The notes: generated by a model from the letters alone, not told the origin. DNA of 64,000 nucleotides from Fusibacter sp. 3D3 (GCF_001748365.1 NZ_BDHH01000010.1:142365-206364); one strand, 5' to 3'; shown: positions 9,997-18,647, numbered from the stretch's first letter. Made by a program: numbers and translations.

Positions 9997-10476
9997 ATGG
10001 CCAAAGACTTTTTAACAGAAGAAAATTTTGCGAAGCTTGATAGGGTTATTGAAGCGCACAAAGATATGCAAGGCCCTTTAATGCCTATTTTACATGAAGC
10101 GCAACACATTTTCGGTGCAATTCCTATGGAAGTACAAAAAGTAATTTCTGAAAAATTACATGTACCTTTAGCTGAAATTTATGGCGTTGTTACATTCTAT
10201 TCACAATTCACGTTAGAGCCTAAAGGCGAGTACTTAATTGGTATATGCCTTGGAACTGCATGCTATGTTAGAGGTGCACAGAGTATAATTGATAAAGTAG
10301 TTGAACTCACAGGTGTAACTGTTGGTAAAACTTCTGCCGATGGAAAATTCTCATTAGAAGCGACAAGATGTATTGGTGCTTGTGGACTTGCTCCGGTATT
10401 AACAGTTAATGAAGACGTTTATGGAAGACTCGTACTTGAAGATATTCCAGGCATTATGGCGAAATATCAAGGTTAG
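9997..10476 (+). CDS. hndA: NAD(P)-dependent [FeFe] hydrogenase subunit, NuoE-like (HndA/HydC)
   Basis: 159 aa. Thioredoxin-fold [2Fe-2S] subunit related to complex I NuoE: helical N-terminal bundle (MPILHEAQHIFGAIP), the YGVVTFYSQF segment, and the four cluster cysteines in CLGTACYVRGA and ATRCIGACGLAP. It passes electrons between the flavin subunit and other Fe-S centres. First gene of a four-gene operon ordered as hndABCD of Desulfovibrio and similar to hydCBA of Thermotoga-type bifurcating enzymes. ATG follows TAAGGAGG. Because the operon sits behind a Rex-like site, expression probably follows the NADH/NAD+ ratio. Confidence 0.95.
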   Translation: MAKDFLTEENFAKLDRVIEAHKDMQGPLMPILHEAQHIFGAIPMEVQKVISEKLHVPLAEIYGVVTFYSQFTLEPKGEYLIGICLGTACYVRGAQSIIDKVVELTGVTVGKTSADGKFSLEATRCIGACGLAPVLTVNEDVYGRLVLEDIPGIMAKYQG

Positions 10477-10493
10477 ACTTAGGAGGAATAAGA

Positions 10494-10859
10494 ATGAAAT
10501 CTTTAGCTGAACTTGCAAAAATCAGAGAAGAAGCTCTCAAAAGAGTTGACTTAAGAACAGATAGAAAAGGGACAAGAATTGTAGTAGGAATGGCAACTTG
10601 CGGTATTTCTGCAGGTGCAAGACCTGTACTTGCAGCATTAATGGATGAAGCTCAAAAAAGAGGCCTTAAAGATATTGAAATTACTCAAACGGGTTGTGTT
10701 GGGGTTTGTAGATTAGAGCCAATGATCGATGTGTACAAAGAAGGCGAAGAAAAAGTAACTTATGTTGAATTAACAGAAGAGAAGGCAAGAAGAATCATTG
10801 CTGAGCACATTGTTAATGGCAATATTGTTATGGAGTACACTATCGGGGCTGCTGAATAA
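10494..10859 (+). CDS. hndB: hydrogenase accessory [2Fe-2S] subunit (HndB-like)
   Basis: 121 aa. Ferredoxin-like thioredoxin-fold [2Fe-2S] protein: the first cysteine lies in MATCGISAGARPV and the pair in TQTGCVGVCRLEP, the same pattern as the N-terminal domain of the following flavin subunit. An N-terminal helix (LAELAKIREEALKRVDLR) precedes the fold. In hndABCD operons this subunit is thought to be an extra electron carrier; the three-subunit Thermotoga complex lacks it as a separate gene. ATG after TAGGAGGAATAAG. Confidence 0.93.
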   Translation: MKSLAELAKIREEALKRVDLRTDRKGTRIVVGMATCGISAGARPVLAALMDEAQKRGLKDIEITQTGCVGVCRLEPMIDVYKEGEEKVTYVELTEEKARRIIAEHIVNGNIVMEYTIGAAE

Positions 10860-10890
10860 GAACCAATAATCAATTTGAGGAGGTAAATAA

Positions 10891-12687
10891 ATGGATTTTT
10901 ATAGATCACACGTACTTGTATGTGGCGGAACTGGATGTACATCTTCAGGTGCAGTGTCAATTGAAGAAATGTTCAATACTCAATTACAAGCAAAAGGGTT
11001 AGAAAAAGAAGTTAAAGTTGTAAGAACTGGATGTTTCGGACTTTGTGAAGCAGGTCCAATCTGTATCGTTTATCCAGAGGGTTCATTCTACTCAAGAGTT
11101 GAACTTAAAGACGTTGAAAGAATTGTAGATGAACATTTATTAAAAGGTAGAATTGTTAAAGATTTATTATTCGTTGACAAAGCTGCAAATGTGACTGACA
11201 TAGCAACATCGATCAATGATGTTACTTTCTATAAAAAACAAAAAAGAGTTGTTTTAAGAAACTGTGGTGTTATCAATCCAGAAGTCATCGAAGAGTATAT
11301 TGCTTTTGATGGTTACAAAGCACTTGGTAAAGCACTTACAGAAATGACGCCAACAGATGTTGTAAACATTATGAAAAAATCAGGTCTTCGTGGCCGTGGT
11401 GGTGGTGGATTCCCAACAGGTCTTAAATGGGAGTTCACTCAAAAAGCTGTAGGCGACATCAAGTATGTAGCTTGTAATGCTGATGAGGGAGATCCAGGTG
11501 CATTCATGGACAGATCTGTTCTTGAAGGCGATCCACATGCTATTATCGAAGCAATGGCAATTGCAGGTTACGCAATTGGCGCTGAAAAAGGTTATGTATA
11601 TATCAGAGCTGAATATCCAATCGCTGTTAAGCGTTTAGGTATCGCTATTGGTCAAGCTAAAGAGCTGGGGCTTTTAGGACAAGATATCTTTGGCACAGGT
11701 TTCAATTTTGATCTTGAAATCAGACTTGGAGCTGGCGCATTCGTTTGTGGTGAAGAAACTGCATTAATCGCTTCTATTGAAGGCGAAAGAGGCATGCCTA
11801 GACCAAAACCACCATTTCCAGCTCAAAAAGGAATCTTTGGCAAACCAACATTGATCAACAACGTTGAGACTTATGCTGTGGTTGCTCAAATCATCTTAAA
11901 CGGTGCTGAATGGTTTACTGCAATGGGCACTGAAAAATCTCCAGGAACAAAAGTATTTGCACTTGGTGGTAAGATTAACAATACAGGTCTTGTTGAAATT
12001 CCAATGGGTACTCCACTTAGAGAAGTTATCTATGATATCGGTGGCGGTATTCCGAACGGTAAAGCTTTCAAAGCGGTTCAAACCGGCGGACCATCAGGTG
12101 GCTGTATTACTGCAGAACATTTGGATACTAAAATAGATTTCGACACGTTAACAGCTCTTGGCTCTATGATGGGTTCAGGCGGTATGATCGTTGTTGATGA
12201 AGACAACTGTATGGTTGACTTTGCAAGATTCTTCCTCGACTTTACAGTGGATGAGTCTTGTGGGAAATGTGTGCCTTGTCGTGAAGGTACTAAAAGAATG
12301 CTTGAAATTTTGAACAAAATCACTTCTGGTACTGGAACACTCAAAGATTTAGATACTTTAGAAGAGTTAGCTTACGCGATTAAAGACTCTGCACTTTGTG
12401 GCCTTGGCCAAACCGCTCCAAACCCAGTATTATCGACTATGAAATATTTCAGAGACGAATATCTTGCACATGTTGTGGATAAAAAATGCCCAGCAGGCAT
12501 GTGTAAAGATTTATTGCAAGTTGTAATTGGTGACGGATGTATTGGCTGTACAGCATGTAAACGTGTTTGTCCAGTTGATGCAATCACAGGAGAAGTTAAG
12601 GGTGTCCATGTTATTGATCAAAGCAAATGTATCAAATGTGGTGCTTGTATTCCTAAATGTCCTAAGAAAGTAATTGTTAAACAATAA
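10891..12687 (+). CDS. hndC: NAD(P)-dependent [FeFe] hydrogenase flavoprotein subunit, NuoF-like (HndC/HydB)
   Basis: 598 aa. Site of NAD(P)H oxidation or reduction and, in bifurcating enzymes, of the flavin-based electron split. Order: N-terminal [2Fe-2S] thioredoxin-like domain (CGGTGCTSSG, TGCFGLCEAG), NuoF flavin and nucleotide domain (GLRGRGGGGFPTGLKW near residue 170; CNADEGDPGAF), SLBB-like region, a [4Fe-4S] site (ESCGKCVPCREG with a distal Cys near SALCGLG), and a C-terminal pair of [4Fe-4S] ferredoxin motifs (CIGCTACKRVCPV, CIKCGACIPKCPK). The extra C-terminal ferredoxin domain is typical of HydB/HndC and absent from complex I NuoF. Confidence 0.97.
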   Translation: MDFYRSHVLVCGGTGCTSSGAVSIEEMFNTQLQAKGLEKEVKVVRTGCFGLCEAGPICIVYPEGSFYSRVELKDVERIVDEHLLKGRIVKDLLFVDKAANVTDIATSINDVTFYKKQKRVVLRNCGVINPEVIEEYIAFDGYKALGKALTEMTPTDVVNIMKKSGLRGRGGGGFPTGLKWEFTQKAVGDIKYVACNADEGDPGAFMDRSVLEGDPHAIIEAMAIAGYAIGAEKGYVYIRAEYPIAVKRLGIAIGQAKELGLLGQDIFGTGFNFDLEIRLGAGAFVCGEETALIASIEGERGMPRPKPPFPAQKGIFGKPTLINNVETYAVVAQIILNGAEWFTAMGTEKSPGTKVFALGGKINNTGLVEIPMGTPLREVIYDIGGGIPNGKAFKAVQTGGPSGGCITAEHLDTKIDFDTLTALGSMMGSGGMIVVDEDNCMVDFARFFLDFTVDESCGKCVPCREGTKRMLEILNKITSGTGTLKDLDTLEELAYAIKDSALCGLGQTAPNPVLSTMKYFRDEYLAHVVDKKCPAGMCKDLLQVVIGDGCIGCTACKRVCPVDAITGEVKGVHVIDQSKCIKCGACIPKCPKKVIVKQ

Positions 12688-12736
12688 TTCAGACTTTTGA
12701 CGTTTAATGAGATTATAAGAAAGAGGTGTACAAATC

Positions 12737-14488
12737 GTGAGTAATGTATCTTTAATTATAAATGGCGCGAACTACGAAGTGCCAAGCAATTTAACTGTTT
12801 TAGAAGCAGCTAGAACTGTGGGCATTGACATTCCAACATTATGCTTTTTAAAAGACATCAATGAAGTGGGTGCATGTAGAGTATGTGTGGTTGAGGTAGA
12901 AGGTGCAAGAGCACTTCAAGCTTCGTGTGTATTACCTGTTAGAGATGGCATGGTCGTAAACACAAATACAGGTAGAGTTAGAAATGCAAGAAAAAATACG
13001 GTTGAGTTACTTTTAGCGAACCACAACAGAGAGTGTACAACTTGCGTCAGAAGCAAGAACTGTGAATTACAATCGGTATCAGAAGAATTAGGCATTAGAG
13101 ACATTCGTTTCGAAGGCGCTAAAAGAGAGCCAAAATTTGATGACGCTTCGTACTCAATCGTAAGAGATTCAAGCAAATGTATCCTTTGTGGTCGTTGTGT
13201 AAGTGCTTGTAAAAATGTTCAAGGCATCGGCATCTTAGATTTCTTAAACAGGGGCTTCGAAACAACTGTAGGACCTGCATTTGAAATGAGCATGAATGAT
13301 GCGCCATGTATCTACTGCGGACAATGTATGGTCGTTTGTCCAGTAGGCGCATTGACTGAGAAATCAGGCATTGATCGCGTTTGGAATGTACTCGAAGACA
13401 AATCTAAGCATGTCATCGTTCAATCTGCTCCAGCAGTAAGAGCGGCACTTGGTGAAGAATTTGGATACGAAATTGGCACTAATGTGACTGGTAAACTTGC
13501 AACAGCACTTAGAAAATTAGGCTTTGCTAAAGTATTTGATACCAACTGGGCAGCAGATGTTACAATCATGGAAGAAGGCACTGAATTATTAGGGCGTCTA
13601 AAAAATGGTGGTAAATTACCAATGATCACATCTTGTTCACCAGGTTGGGTAAGATATATCGAATTTAACTATCCTGATTTATTAGATCATTTATCTTCTT
13701 GTAAGTCACCGCAAAACATGTTCGGTGCACTTGCTAAGAGCTATTATGCGGATAAGCATGGCATCGATGCTAAAGATATCGTGGTTGTATCGGTAATGCC
13801 ATGTACCTCTAAAAAGTCTGAAATTGAAAGACCAGAGCTTTCAGTTAATGGCTTGCAAGATGTGGATATTTCCATTACAACAAGAGAACTTGCTAGAATG
13901 ATCAAAGAAGCTAGACTTGAGTTTGATAAACTTGAAGAAGGTACATTTGACGCATTTATGGGCGATTACTCAGGTGCTGGTGTTATCTTCGGTGCAACGG
14001 GTGGTGTTATGGAAGCTGCACTTAGAACTGTTGCTGACGTCTTAACTGGCCAAGACCTTGAAAATGTAGATTACACTGCAGTTAGAGGGATTGAAGGGAT
14101 CAAAGAAGCGACTGTAAATGTGGCTGGAACGGATATTAAGATCGCTGTAGCACACAATACGACAAATGCAGGGATCTTACTCGATAAGATCAGAGCGGGT
14201 GAAGCAGATTACCATTTCATCGAAATCATGGCTTGCCCAGGTGGCTGTGTAAATGGTGGTGGACAGCCAATTCAACCTGCTAGCGTAAGAAATGTCATCG
14301 ATATTAGAGCAGAAAGAGCGAAAGCACTTTACTCTGAAGATGCTTCTAAAGCGGTTAGAAAATCACACAAAAATCCAGAAATTAAGAAATTATACGATGA
14401 ATACCTTGGTGAGCCTAACAGCCACAGAGCACATGAATTGCTTCATACGCATTATTATGCAAGAGAGCAATATCCAATTAAGAAATAG
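12737..14488 (+). CDS. hndD: [FeFe] hydrogenase catalytic subunit (HndD/HydA)
   Basis: 583 aa. Reversible H2 formation at the H-cluster. Order: plant-type [2Fe-2S] (C36, C47, C50, C64), a His-ligated [4Fe-4S] (H96, C100, C103, C109), two [4Fe-4S] motifs (C148/151/154/158; C191/194/197/201), the H-cluster domain with loops ITSCSPGWV (from about 297), MPCTSKKSE and MACPGGCVNGGG, and a short C-terminal small-subunit-like helix region (KLYDEYLGEPNSHRAHELLHTHY in pieces). The first loop reads TSCSP where classical enzymes have TSCCP. GTG start at 12737 after AAAGAGGTG. Ends the hnd operon. Confidence 0.97.
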   Translation: MSNVSLIINGANYEVPSNLTVLEAARTVGIDIPTLCFLKDINEVGACRVCVVEVEGARALQASCVLPVRDGMVVNTNTGRVRNARKNTVELLLANHNRECTTCVRSKNCELQSVSEELGIRDIRFEGAKREPKFDDASYSIVRDSSKCILCGRCVSACKNVQGIGILDFLNRGFETTVGPAFEMSMNDAPCIYCGQCMVVCPVGALTEKSGIDRVWNVLEDKSKHVIVQSAPAVRAALGEEFGYEIGTNVTGKLATALRKLGFAKVFDTNWAADVTIMEEGTELLGRLKNGGKLPMITSCSPGWVRYIEFNYPDLLDHLSSCKSPQNMFGALAKSYYADKHGIDAKDIVVVSVMPCTSKKSEIERPELSVNGLQDVDISITTRELARMIKEARLEFDKLEEGTFDAFMGDYSGAGVIFGATGGVMEAALRTVADVLTGQDLENVDYTAVRGIEGIKEATVNVAGTDIKIAVAHNTTNAGILLDKIRAGEADYHFIEIMACPGGCVNGGGQPIQPASVRNVIDIRAERAKALYSEDASKAVRKSHKNPEIKKLYDEYLGEPNSHRAHELLHTHYYAREQYPIKK

Positions 14489-14503
14489 GTTAAACTCTAT
14501 ACT

Positions 14504-14538
14504 GAGCGCTGGCGATTATAAAATCGCCAGTGCTTTTT
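14504..14538 (+). terminator. intrinsic terminator after hndABCD
   Basis: AGCGCTGGCGATT (14505-14517) pairs with AATCGCCAGTGCT (14522-14534) around ATAA, then TTTTT. GC-rich stem with one wobble. Confidence 0.9.
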
Positions 14539-14665
14539 AATGTTCAGAAAATTTAAATTCTTGCACATAGAAATTGAGATTGTTTAGAAAAAAGAAATAT
14601 AGTATGTTAAAATAAAGTAGTCAGTTTAGATTCTGATAAAAATCATTTAAGGAATGGAGCATTAT

Positions 14666-15340
14666 ATGTCAGGAAAGATATTTGTCGTTGATGGCTGTGA
14701 TTCATCTGGTAAAGAAACACAGGCAAAAATATTGTATAAAAGGCTTTCAGAAGAAGGTTATAAAGTAAGACTGTTGTCTTTTCCAAATTATCAAAGCGAT
14801 GCATCCGCACTCGTAAAAATGTATCTAAATGGAGAATTTGGTGAAAATGCAGATGATGTGGATTCTTATGTGGCCTCTTCATTTTATGCAGTAGATCGAT
14901 ATGCATCTTATATGACCGATTGGAAATCTTTTTATAAAGAGGAGGGCATACTCATATGTGATCGTTATACAACATCCAATATGGTCCATCAGGCATCTAA
15001 AATAGAAGATTTGACTGAAAAAGAAGTTTTTCTAGAGTGGTTATCTAACCTAGAATACGGAATCTATAAACTACCAGTACCAAATGAAATTTTATTTTTG
15101 GATATGCCACCTGAAGCGGCTCAAATGTTAATGGCAGATCGAAAAAATAAAATCACGGGTGAAATTAAAAAGGACATTCATGAAAAAGATGCTGAATATT
15201 TAAAGAGATCTTATTACAATGCCATTTATGTGGCTCAAAAAATGAATTGGCATACCATAAATTGTATATCAGAAGGTCAAGTTAAATCGATTGAAGCCAT
15301 ATCAGATGAAATATACAAATTGATCAAAGGAAAACTTTAA
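14666..15340 (+). CDS. thymidylate kinase-like dNMP kinase
   Basis: 224 aa. P-loop GCDSSGKET near residues 10-18, DRY motif ICDRYTTSNMVHQ near 90, and a lid-region LMADRKNK; these are hallmarks of the dTMP kinase family (ATP + dTMP to dTDP). It is a divergent member: GCDSSGKET replaces the usual EGxDGxGKT. ATG at 14666 is six bases after GGAG; an in-frame ATG at 14654 has no room for a ribosome site. It lies between two Rex-like regulated operons but has its own short transcription unit, so a link to hydrogenase function is not implied. The broader function of deoxynucleoside monophosphate kinase is also possible. Confidence 0.8.
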   Translation: MSGKIFVVDGCDSSGKETQAKILYKRLSEEGYKVRLLSFPNYQSDASALVKMYLNGEFGENADDVDSYVASSFYAVDRYASYMTDWKSFYKEEGILICDRYTTSNMVHQASKIEDLTEKEVFLEWLSNLEYGIYKLPVPNEILFLDMPPEAAQMLMADRKNKITGEIKKDIHEKDAEYLKRSYYNAIYVAQKMNWHTINCISEGQVKSIEAISDEIYKLIKGKL

Positions 15341-15395
15341 ATCAATTGAAAACACACATAAAATAAAGAATGTCGCAGCAATTTTGAAACAGTTC

Positions 15396-15429
15396 AAAAG
15401 ACCTGAATAAAACAAATTGAAGTCTTTTT
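15396..15429 (+). terminator. probable weak terminator after the dNMP kinase
   Basis: AAAAGAC (15396-15402) pairs with GTCTTTT (15422-15428) ending in a T tract, loop of 19 bases. The right arm shares bases with the -35 hexamer of the next promoter, so terminator and promoter overlap. Confidence 0.5.
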
Positions 15430-15445
15430 ATAAAGGTGATATAAT
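15417..15445 (+). promoter_or_regulatory. promoter of the sensory-hydrogenase operon
   Basis: TTGAAG (15417-15422), 17-bp spacer, TATAAT (15440-15445), predicted start near 15452. Same spacing from -10 to operator as in the hnd promoter. Confidence 0.75.
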
Positions 15446-15456
15446 GTATTTGACAA

Positions 15457-15474
15457 TTGTTAAATAATTAACCC
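15457..15474 (+). promoter_or_regulatory. Rex-like operator of the sensory-hydrogenase operon
   Basis: TTGTTAAataaTTAACCC: left half identical to the Rex consensus TTGTTAAnnnnTTAACAA, right half 5 of 7. It begins 12 bases after the -10 hexamer. A looser TGTTAA/TTAACA pair lies at about 15487-15508, just before the ribosome site. Confidence 0.7.
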
Positions 15475-15519
15475 TTTTGATAAAGTGTTAATGAATTGAT
15501 CCTTAACAGGGAGGCAATC

Positions 15520-15867
15520 ATGCAGTTAAAATATATTATGGAACTCATTGAAGCGGATGTAGTGGCTCATAAGAGTGGCGTTGAATATGATGTTCAAACC
15601 GCCTTTGGCTCGGACCTCATGAGTGATGTACTTGCGTATGTTGAAGAAGATACTCTTTTAATTACAGGTCTTACCAATCAACAAGTGATCAGAACTGCAG
15701 AAATGCTTGATTTAAAAGCAATATTGTTTGTGCGTGGGAAGATCCCTTGTTCTGAGGTTATTAATTTGGCTGAAGAAAAGCAGATTGTTTTGATGACAAC
15801 GAAGCAGAGTTTATTTAACGTATCTGGCGTTTTATATCAACATGGTCTAAGCGGCATCAAATTATAA
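15520..15867 (+). CDS. DRTGG-domain protein (first copy)
   Basis: 115 aa from ATG at 15520, preceded by CAGGGAGG; an in-frame TTG at 15496 has no ribosome site. The sequence MQLKYIMELIEADVV, LLITGLTNQQVIRTAEMLDLKAILFVRG, EEKQIVLMTTKQSLFNVSGVLY (each shown in part) follows the DRTGG fold known from Pta and CBS-DRTGG pyrophosphatases, where it is a non-catalytic regulatory module. It opens an operon whose later members include a second DRTGG protein. Likely a small ligand- or partner-binding subunit; the ligand is not known. Confidence 0.8.
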   Translation: MQLKYIMELIEADVVAHKSGVEYDVQTAFGSDLMSDVLAYVEEDTLLITGLTNQQVIRTAEMLDLKAILFVRGKIPCSEVINLAEEKQIVLMTTKQSLFNVSGVLYQHGLSGIKL

Positions 15868-15877
15868 GGGTGATGCT

Positions 15878-16324
15878 ATGAAGAAATATGAAAAAAATGA
15901 AAGTAATGTTGCTATGCGATTAAATTATCGTGTGGAAAAAGATGATTTTTCCAGAGCGGGAGAAGCTTCTAGTCAGATTAAAAAAGTTTTAAGACAGCTT
16001 GGCATTGACCCCAATATTTTAAGAAGACTCGCCATAGCCACCTATGAAGCAGAAATTAACCTCGTTATTCACTCTGATGGGGGTGGCATAGAGGTTTTTA
16101 TAAAGCCAGACTGTGTTGAACTTTATGTTGAAGACTGTGGTCCTGGGATTGAAAATGTTCAACTTGCAATGACACAAGGCTATTCTACTGCAGATACAAC
16201 TGCAAGGGAAATGGGATTTGGTGCAGGTATGGGACTCCCCAATATGGAAAAAGTCGCTGATGATTTTACCATTGAGTCGCAACTTGGTGAAGGCACAAAG
16301 ATCAAAATGGTGGTTTATTATTAA
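15878..16324 (+). CDS. RsbT/RsbW-like GHKL ATP-binding protein
   Basis: 148 aa. Stand-alone HATPase_c domain: N-box ATYEAEINLVIHS (about 49-61), G1 box VEDCGPGIENV (about 85-95), G2 region GYSTADTTAREMGFGAGMGL (about 105-124) and GEGTKIKM. The YSTA...GFGAGMGLPN stretch resembles RsbT-type serine kinases that act on STAS proteins. No STAS protein is encoded in this operon, so its substrate is unknown; the adjoining DRTGG proteins or the hydrogenase-like protein are candidates by neighbourhood only. ATG 10 bases after the previous stop, with AAGGGTGA as ribosome site. Confidence 0.85.
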   Translation: MKKYEKNESNVAMRLNYRVEKDDFSRAGEASSQIKKVLRQLGIDPNILRRLAIATYEAEINLVIHSDGGGIEVFIKPDCVELYVEDCGPGIENVQLAMTQGYSTADTTAREMGFGAGMGLPNMEKVADDFTIESQLGEGTKIKMVVYY

Positions 16325-16347
16325 CGAAGGATTAGATGGAGGCATAG

Positions 16348-17589
16348 ATGAGAAACTACTGGCATTCAGTTATTCTCGAAAAGGACTATTGCACTGGCTG
16401 TACTCATTGTCTTGATCGCTGTCCAACACAGGCAATTCGTGTTGTTGATGGTAAAGCTAAAATAATAGAATCAAGATGCATCGATTGTGGCGAGTGCTTA
16501 AGGGTGTGCCCATATCATGCAAAAGGAGCTCAAGTCAGCAGCATTGATACTTTAAAACAATACAAATATACGGTTGCATTGCCAGCCATATCTTTTTATG
16601 GCCAATTTCCGCTTGAATATGATATGAACACTATTTTCAATGGTCTATTGCAACTTGGATTTGATGAGGTTTATGATGTGGCGCATGCAGCAGAGCTCTT
16701 GTCCGTATATGAAATCAATATGTTAGATAAAGCACAGGTTAACAAACCATTGATTTCCACATATTGCCCAGTTATTACGCGTCTCATTCAAATTAGATTT
16801 CCAGCATTAATTGATAACATCATAAAACTAGAATCCCCTATGGAAATTGCGGCTCGGATTGTTAAAAACAGGCTGATGACTGAAGGTTATAAATTCGAAG
16901 ATATTGGCGTATTTTATATAACGCCTTGCCCTGCAAAGGTTACAAGTATCAAAAATCCAATTGGACTTGAACGGTCTTTTATTGATGAGGCGATTTCCAC
17001 AGAAGAGATTTATTATAAACTCATGAAGATTATTGATAAAATCGAAGGCAATGTGCCTATCCAATGCGCCACAGGCAAAGGGATTGGCTGGGGACGTGTT
17101 GGTGGACAGAGTTATTCTATGGAAATTGAAGATTATATTGCTGTGGACGGGATTGAAGAAGTCATCAAAGTACTTGAATCTATGGAACTCGGCAAGCTGA
17201 ATTCACTGGATTTCTTTGAAGGCTATGCCTGTGTAAATGGGTGTGTGGGAGGTCCTTTAAATGTTGAAAACACATTTATTGGCAAGAATAGAATTCGAAA
17301 ACTCACCAAGACATATGGCATGGAACATCCAGTTAACATCGATATTGAGCTTACCCCTAAAAATTTCGAATGGGATTTGCCCATAGAACCCATGCCTATT
17401 TTCAAGCTTGATAATGATTTTAGAAAAGCACTTGAAAAAATGGCCGAGATTGAAGAGATCACGCAGACCTTACCAGGCATAAATTGCGGTGCATGTGGTG
17501 CACCAACGTGTAGAGTGCTTGCCGAAGACATTGTCAATGGCACGGCAACAATTGAATCCTGTATTGTTTTGTATAAGCAAAAAAAATGA
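16348..17589 (+). CDS. putative sensory [FeFe] hydrogenase (HydS-like)
   Basis: 413 aa. Two N-terminal [4Fe-4S] ferredoxin motifs (C15/18/21/25, C44/47/50/54), a reduced [FeFe] hydrogenase H-cluster domain (about 75-340), and a C-terminal four-cysteine Fe-S domain (C380 GACGAPTC388 ... C405). The H-cluster cysteines appear to be kept as C140 (STYCP), C194 (TPCPAK), C295 and C299 (ACVNGC), but the cysteine next to C140 that shuttles protons in catalytic enzymes is Tyr139, the loop-2 Met is Thr, and loop 3 lacks GGG. This is the pattern of group C/D putative sensory hydrogenases, usually with a PAS domain; here the Fe-S domain takes that place. Surrounding genes encode signalling-type ATPases. 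Confidence 0.85.
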   Translation: MRNYWHSVILEKDYCTGCTHCLDRCPTQAIRVVDGKAKIIESRCIDCGECLRVCPYHAKGAQVSSIDTLKQYKYTVALPAISFYGQFPLEYDMNTIFNGLLQLGFDEVYDVAHAAELLSVYEINMLDKAQVNKPLISTYCPVITRLIQIRFPALIDNIIKLESPMEIAARIVKNRLMTEGYKFEDIGVFYITPCPAKVTSIKNPIGLERSFIDEAISTEEIYYKLMKIIDKIEGNVPIQCATGKGIGWGRVGGQSYSMEIEDYIAVDGIEEVIKVLESMELGKLNSLDFFEGYACVNGCVGGPLNVENTFIGKNRIRKLTKTYGMEHPVNIDIELTPKNFEWDLPIEPMPIFKLDNDFRKALEKMAEIEEITQTLPGINCGACGAPTCRVLAEDIVNGTATIESCIVLYKQKK

Positions 17590-17612
17590 TATGAATGAAG
17601 AGGTATAGAGAT

Positions 17613-17945
17613 ATGAAAGTTTGTGAATTGATAGATAATCATTCCTTTAAGGTGTTGGCTCAAGGTGATTTAGAAAGAAGTATTTCAAGTGTTTACTCTT
17701 GTGATTTACTCAGCTGGGTAATGGCTAAAGGTAAAAATGATACCGCTTGGATTACGGTTCAAACACATAGCAATATATTGGCAGTGGCTTCCCTTTTAGA
17801 TTTTTCTTGCGTGATTATTCCCGAGGGGATCAAAGTAGAATCTGAAATTATCGATAAGGCGAATGAACAAGAAATTACAATTTTATCGACGGATTTAGAA
17901 ACGTTTGAAATCTTCAAGATCATGTATGAGGCTGGCATAAAGTAA
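17613..17945 (+). CDS. DRTGG-domain protein (second copy)
   Basis: 110 aa from ATG at 17613 (GAAGAGGT nine bases upstream); earlier in-frame ATG at 17595 lacks a site. Same fold pattern as the first DRTGG protein: an opening helix (MKVCELIDNHSFKVL), WITVQTHSNILAVASLLDFSCVII in part, and ITILSTDLETFEIFKIMYEAG in part. The two copies are clearly diverged, which suggests different ligands or an asymmetric pair. Its stop overlaps the PHP gene start, so the two are translationally coupled. Confidence 0.78.
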   Translation: MKVCELIDNHSFKVLAQGDLERSISSVYSCDLLSWVMAKGKNDTAWITVQTHSNILAVASLLDFSCVIIPEGIKVESEIIDKANEQEITILSTDLETFEIFKIMYEAGIK

Positions 17946-18646
17946 TGGAAATCTACTATGATCTCCATATTCATTCGTGCTTATCACCCTGTGGTGATGC
18001 AGATATGACGCCCAATAATATTGTCAATATGGCTTTGATAAAAGGGCTTGATGTGATCGCTATTACAGATCATAACACCAGTAAAAATGCTAGAGTAGTC
18101 TGCAAGATTGGCAAGGAACAAGGTTTGCTCGTGATTCCAGGAATGGAAGTTCAAACGAAGGAAGAGGTCCATGTGCTTTGCTATTTCGAAGAGATATCGG
18201 ACCTTGAAGCTTTCGATAGCGCATTAGAACCGTATAGGCTCAAAATCCCTAATAGACCAGATCATTTTGGAAGGCAACAGATTGTGAATCATGAAGATCA
18301 GTGTGTGGGGGAGTATCCATATGCACTGATCGCATCTATAGAGGTTAGTATTGAACAACTCATTGAGCTTTGCAAGGCGCATGGTGGCGTTTGTGTGCCA
18401 GCACATGTTAATAAGAGTTCAAACAGTATTTTGGCTAACTTGGGCTTTATGCCACAGGCGTTAAAAGTTAGAACCATAGAAATTCACCCGAAAAGTCCAA
18501 TAAATGAGACTTTGATTAAAGGCTATCAAAAAATTTACAATTCAGATGCACATTATCTAGAACACATTTCTGAAAGAGCAAACAAGCTTGAAATCGATGA
18601 AAAAACAATTTCTAAAATATTGAATTATTTAAGTGGAGAGGAATAG
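17945..18646 (+). CDS. PHP-domain phosphoesterase
   Basis: 233 aa. Polymerase-and-histidinol-phosphatase fold with metal ligands visible: DLHIHSCLSPCG (residues 5-16), ITDHN (about 40), PGMEV (about 60), PAHVNK (about 153) and NSDAHYL (about 198). It should hydrolyse a phosphate ester or a nucleotide with two or three metal ions; relatives of this length include nucleoside bisphosphate phosphatases. In this operon it could remove or degrade a signal molecule handled by the DRTGG partners, which is inference. Start overlaps the preceding stop (TAATG). Confidence 0.85.
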   Translation: MEIYYDLHIHSCLSPCGDADMTPNNIVNMALIKGLDVIAITDHNTSKNARVVCKIGKEQGLLVIPGMEVQTKEEVHVLCYFEEISDLEAFDSALEPYRLKIPNRPDHFGRQQIVNHEDQCVGEYPYALIASIEVSIEQLIELCKAHGGVCVPAHVNKSSNSILANLGFMPQALKVRTIEIHPKSPINETLIKGYQKIYNSDAHYLEHISERANKLEIDEKTISKILNYLSGEE

Positions 18647-18647
18647 C

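Noticed and set aside
17613..17945. Second DRTGG protein as a duplicate pseudogene of the first
   Set aside because: It has an own ribosome site, an intact frame, overlaps the PHP gene for coupling, and is diverged rather than decayed.
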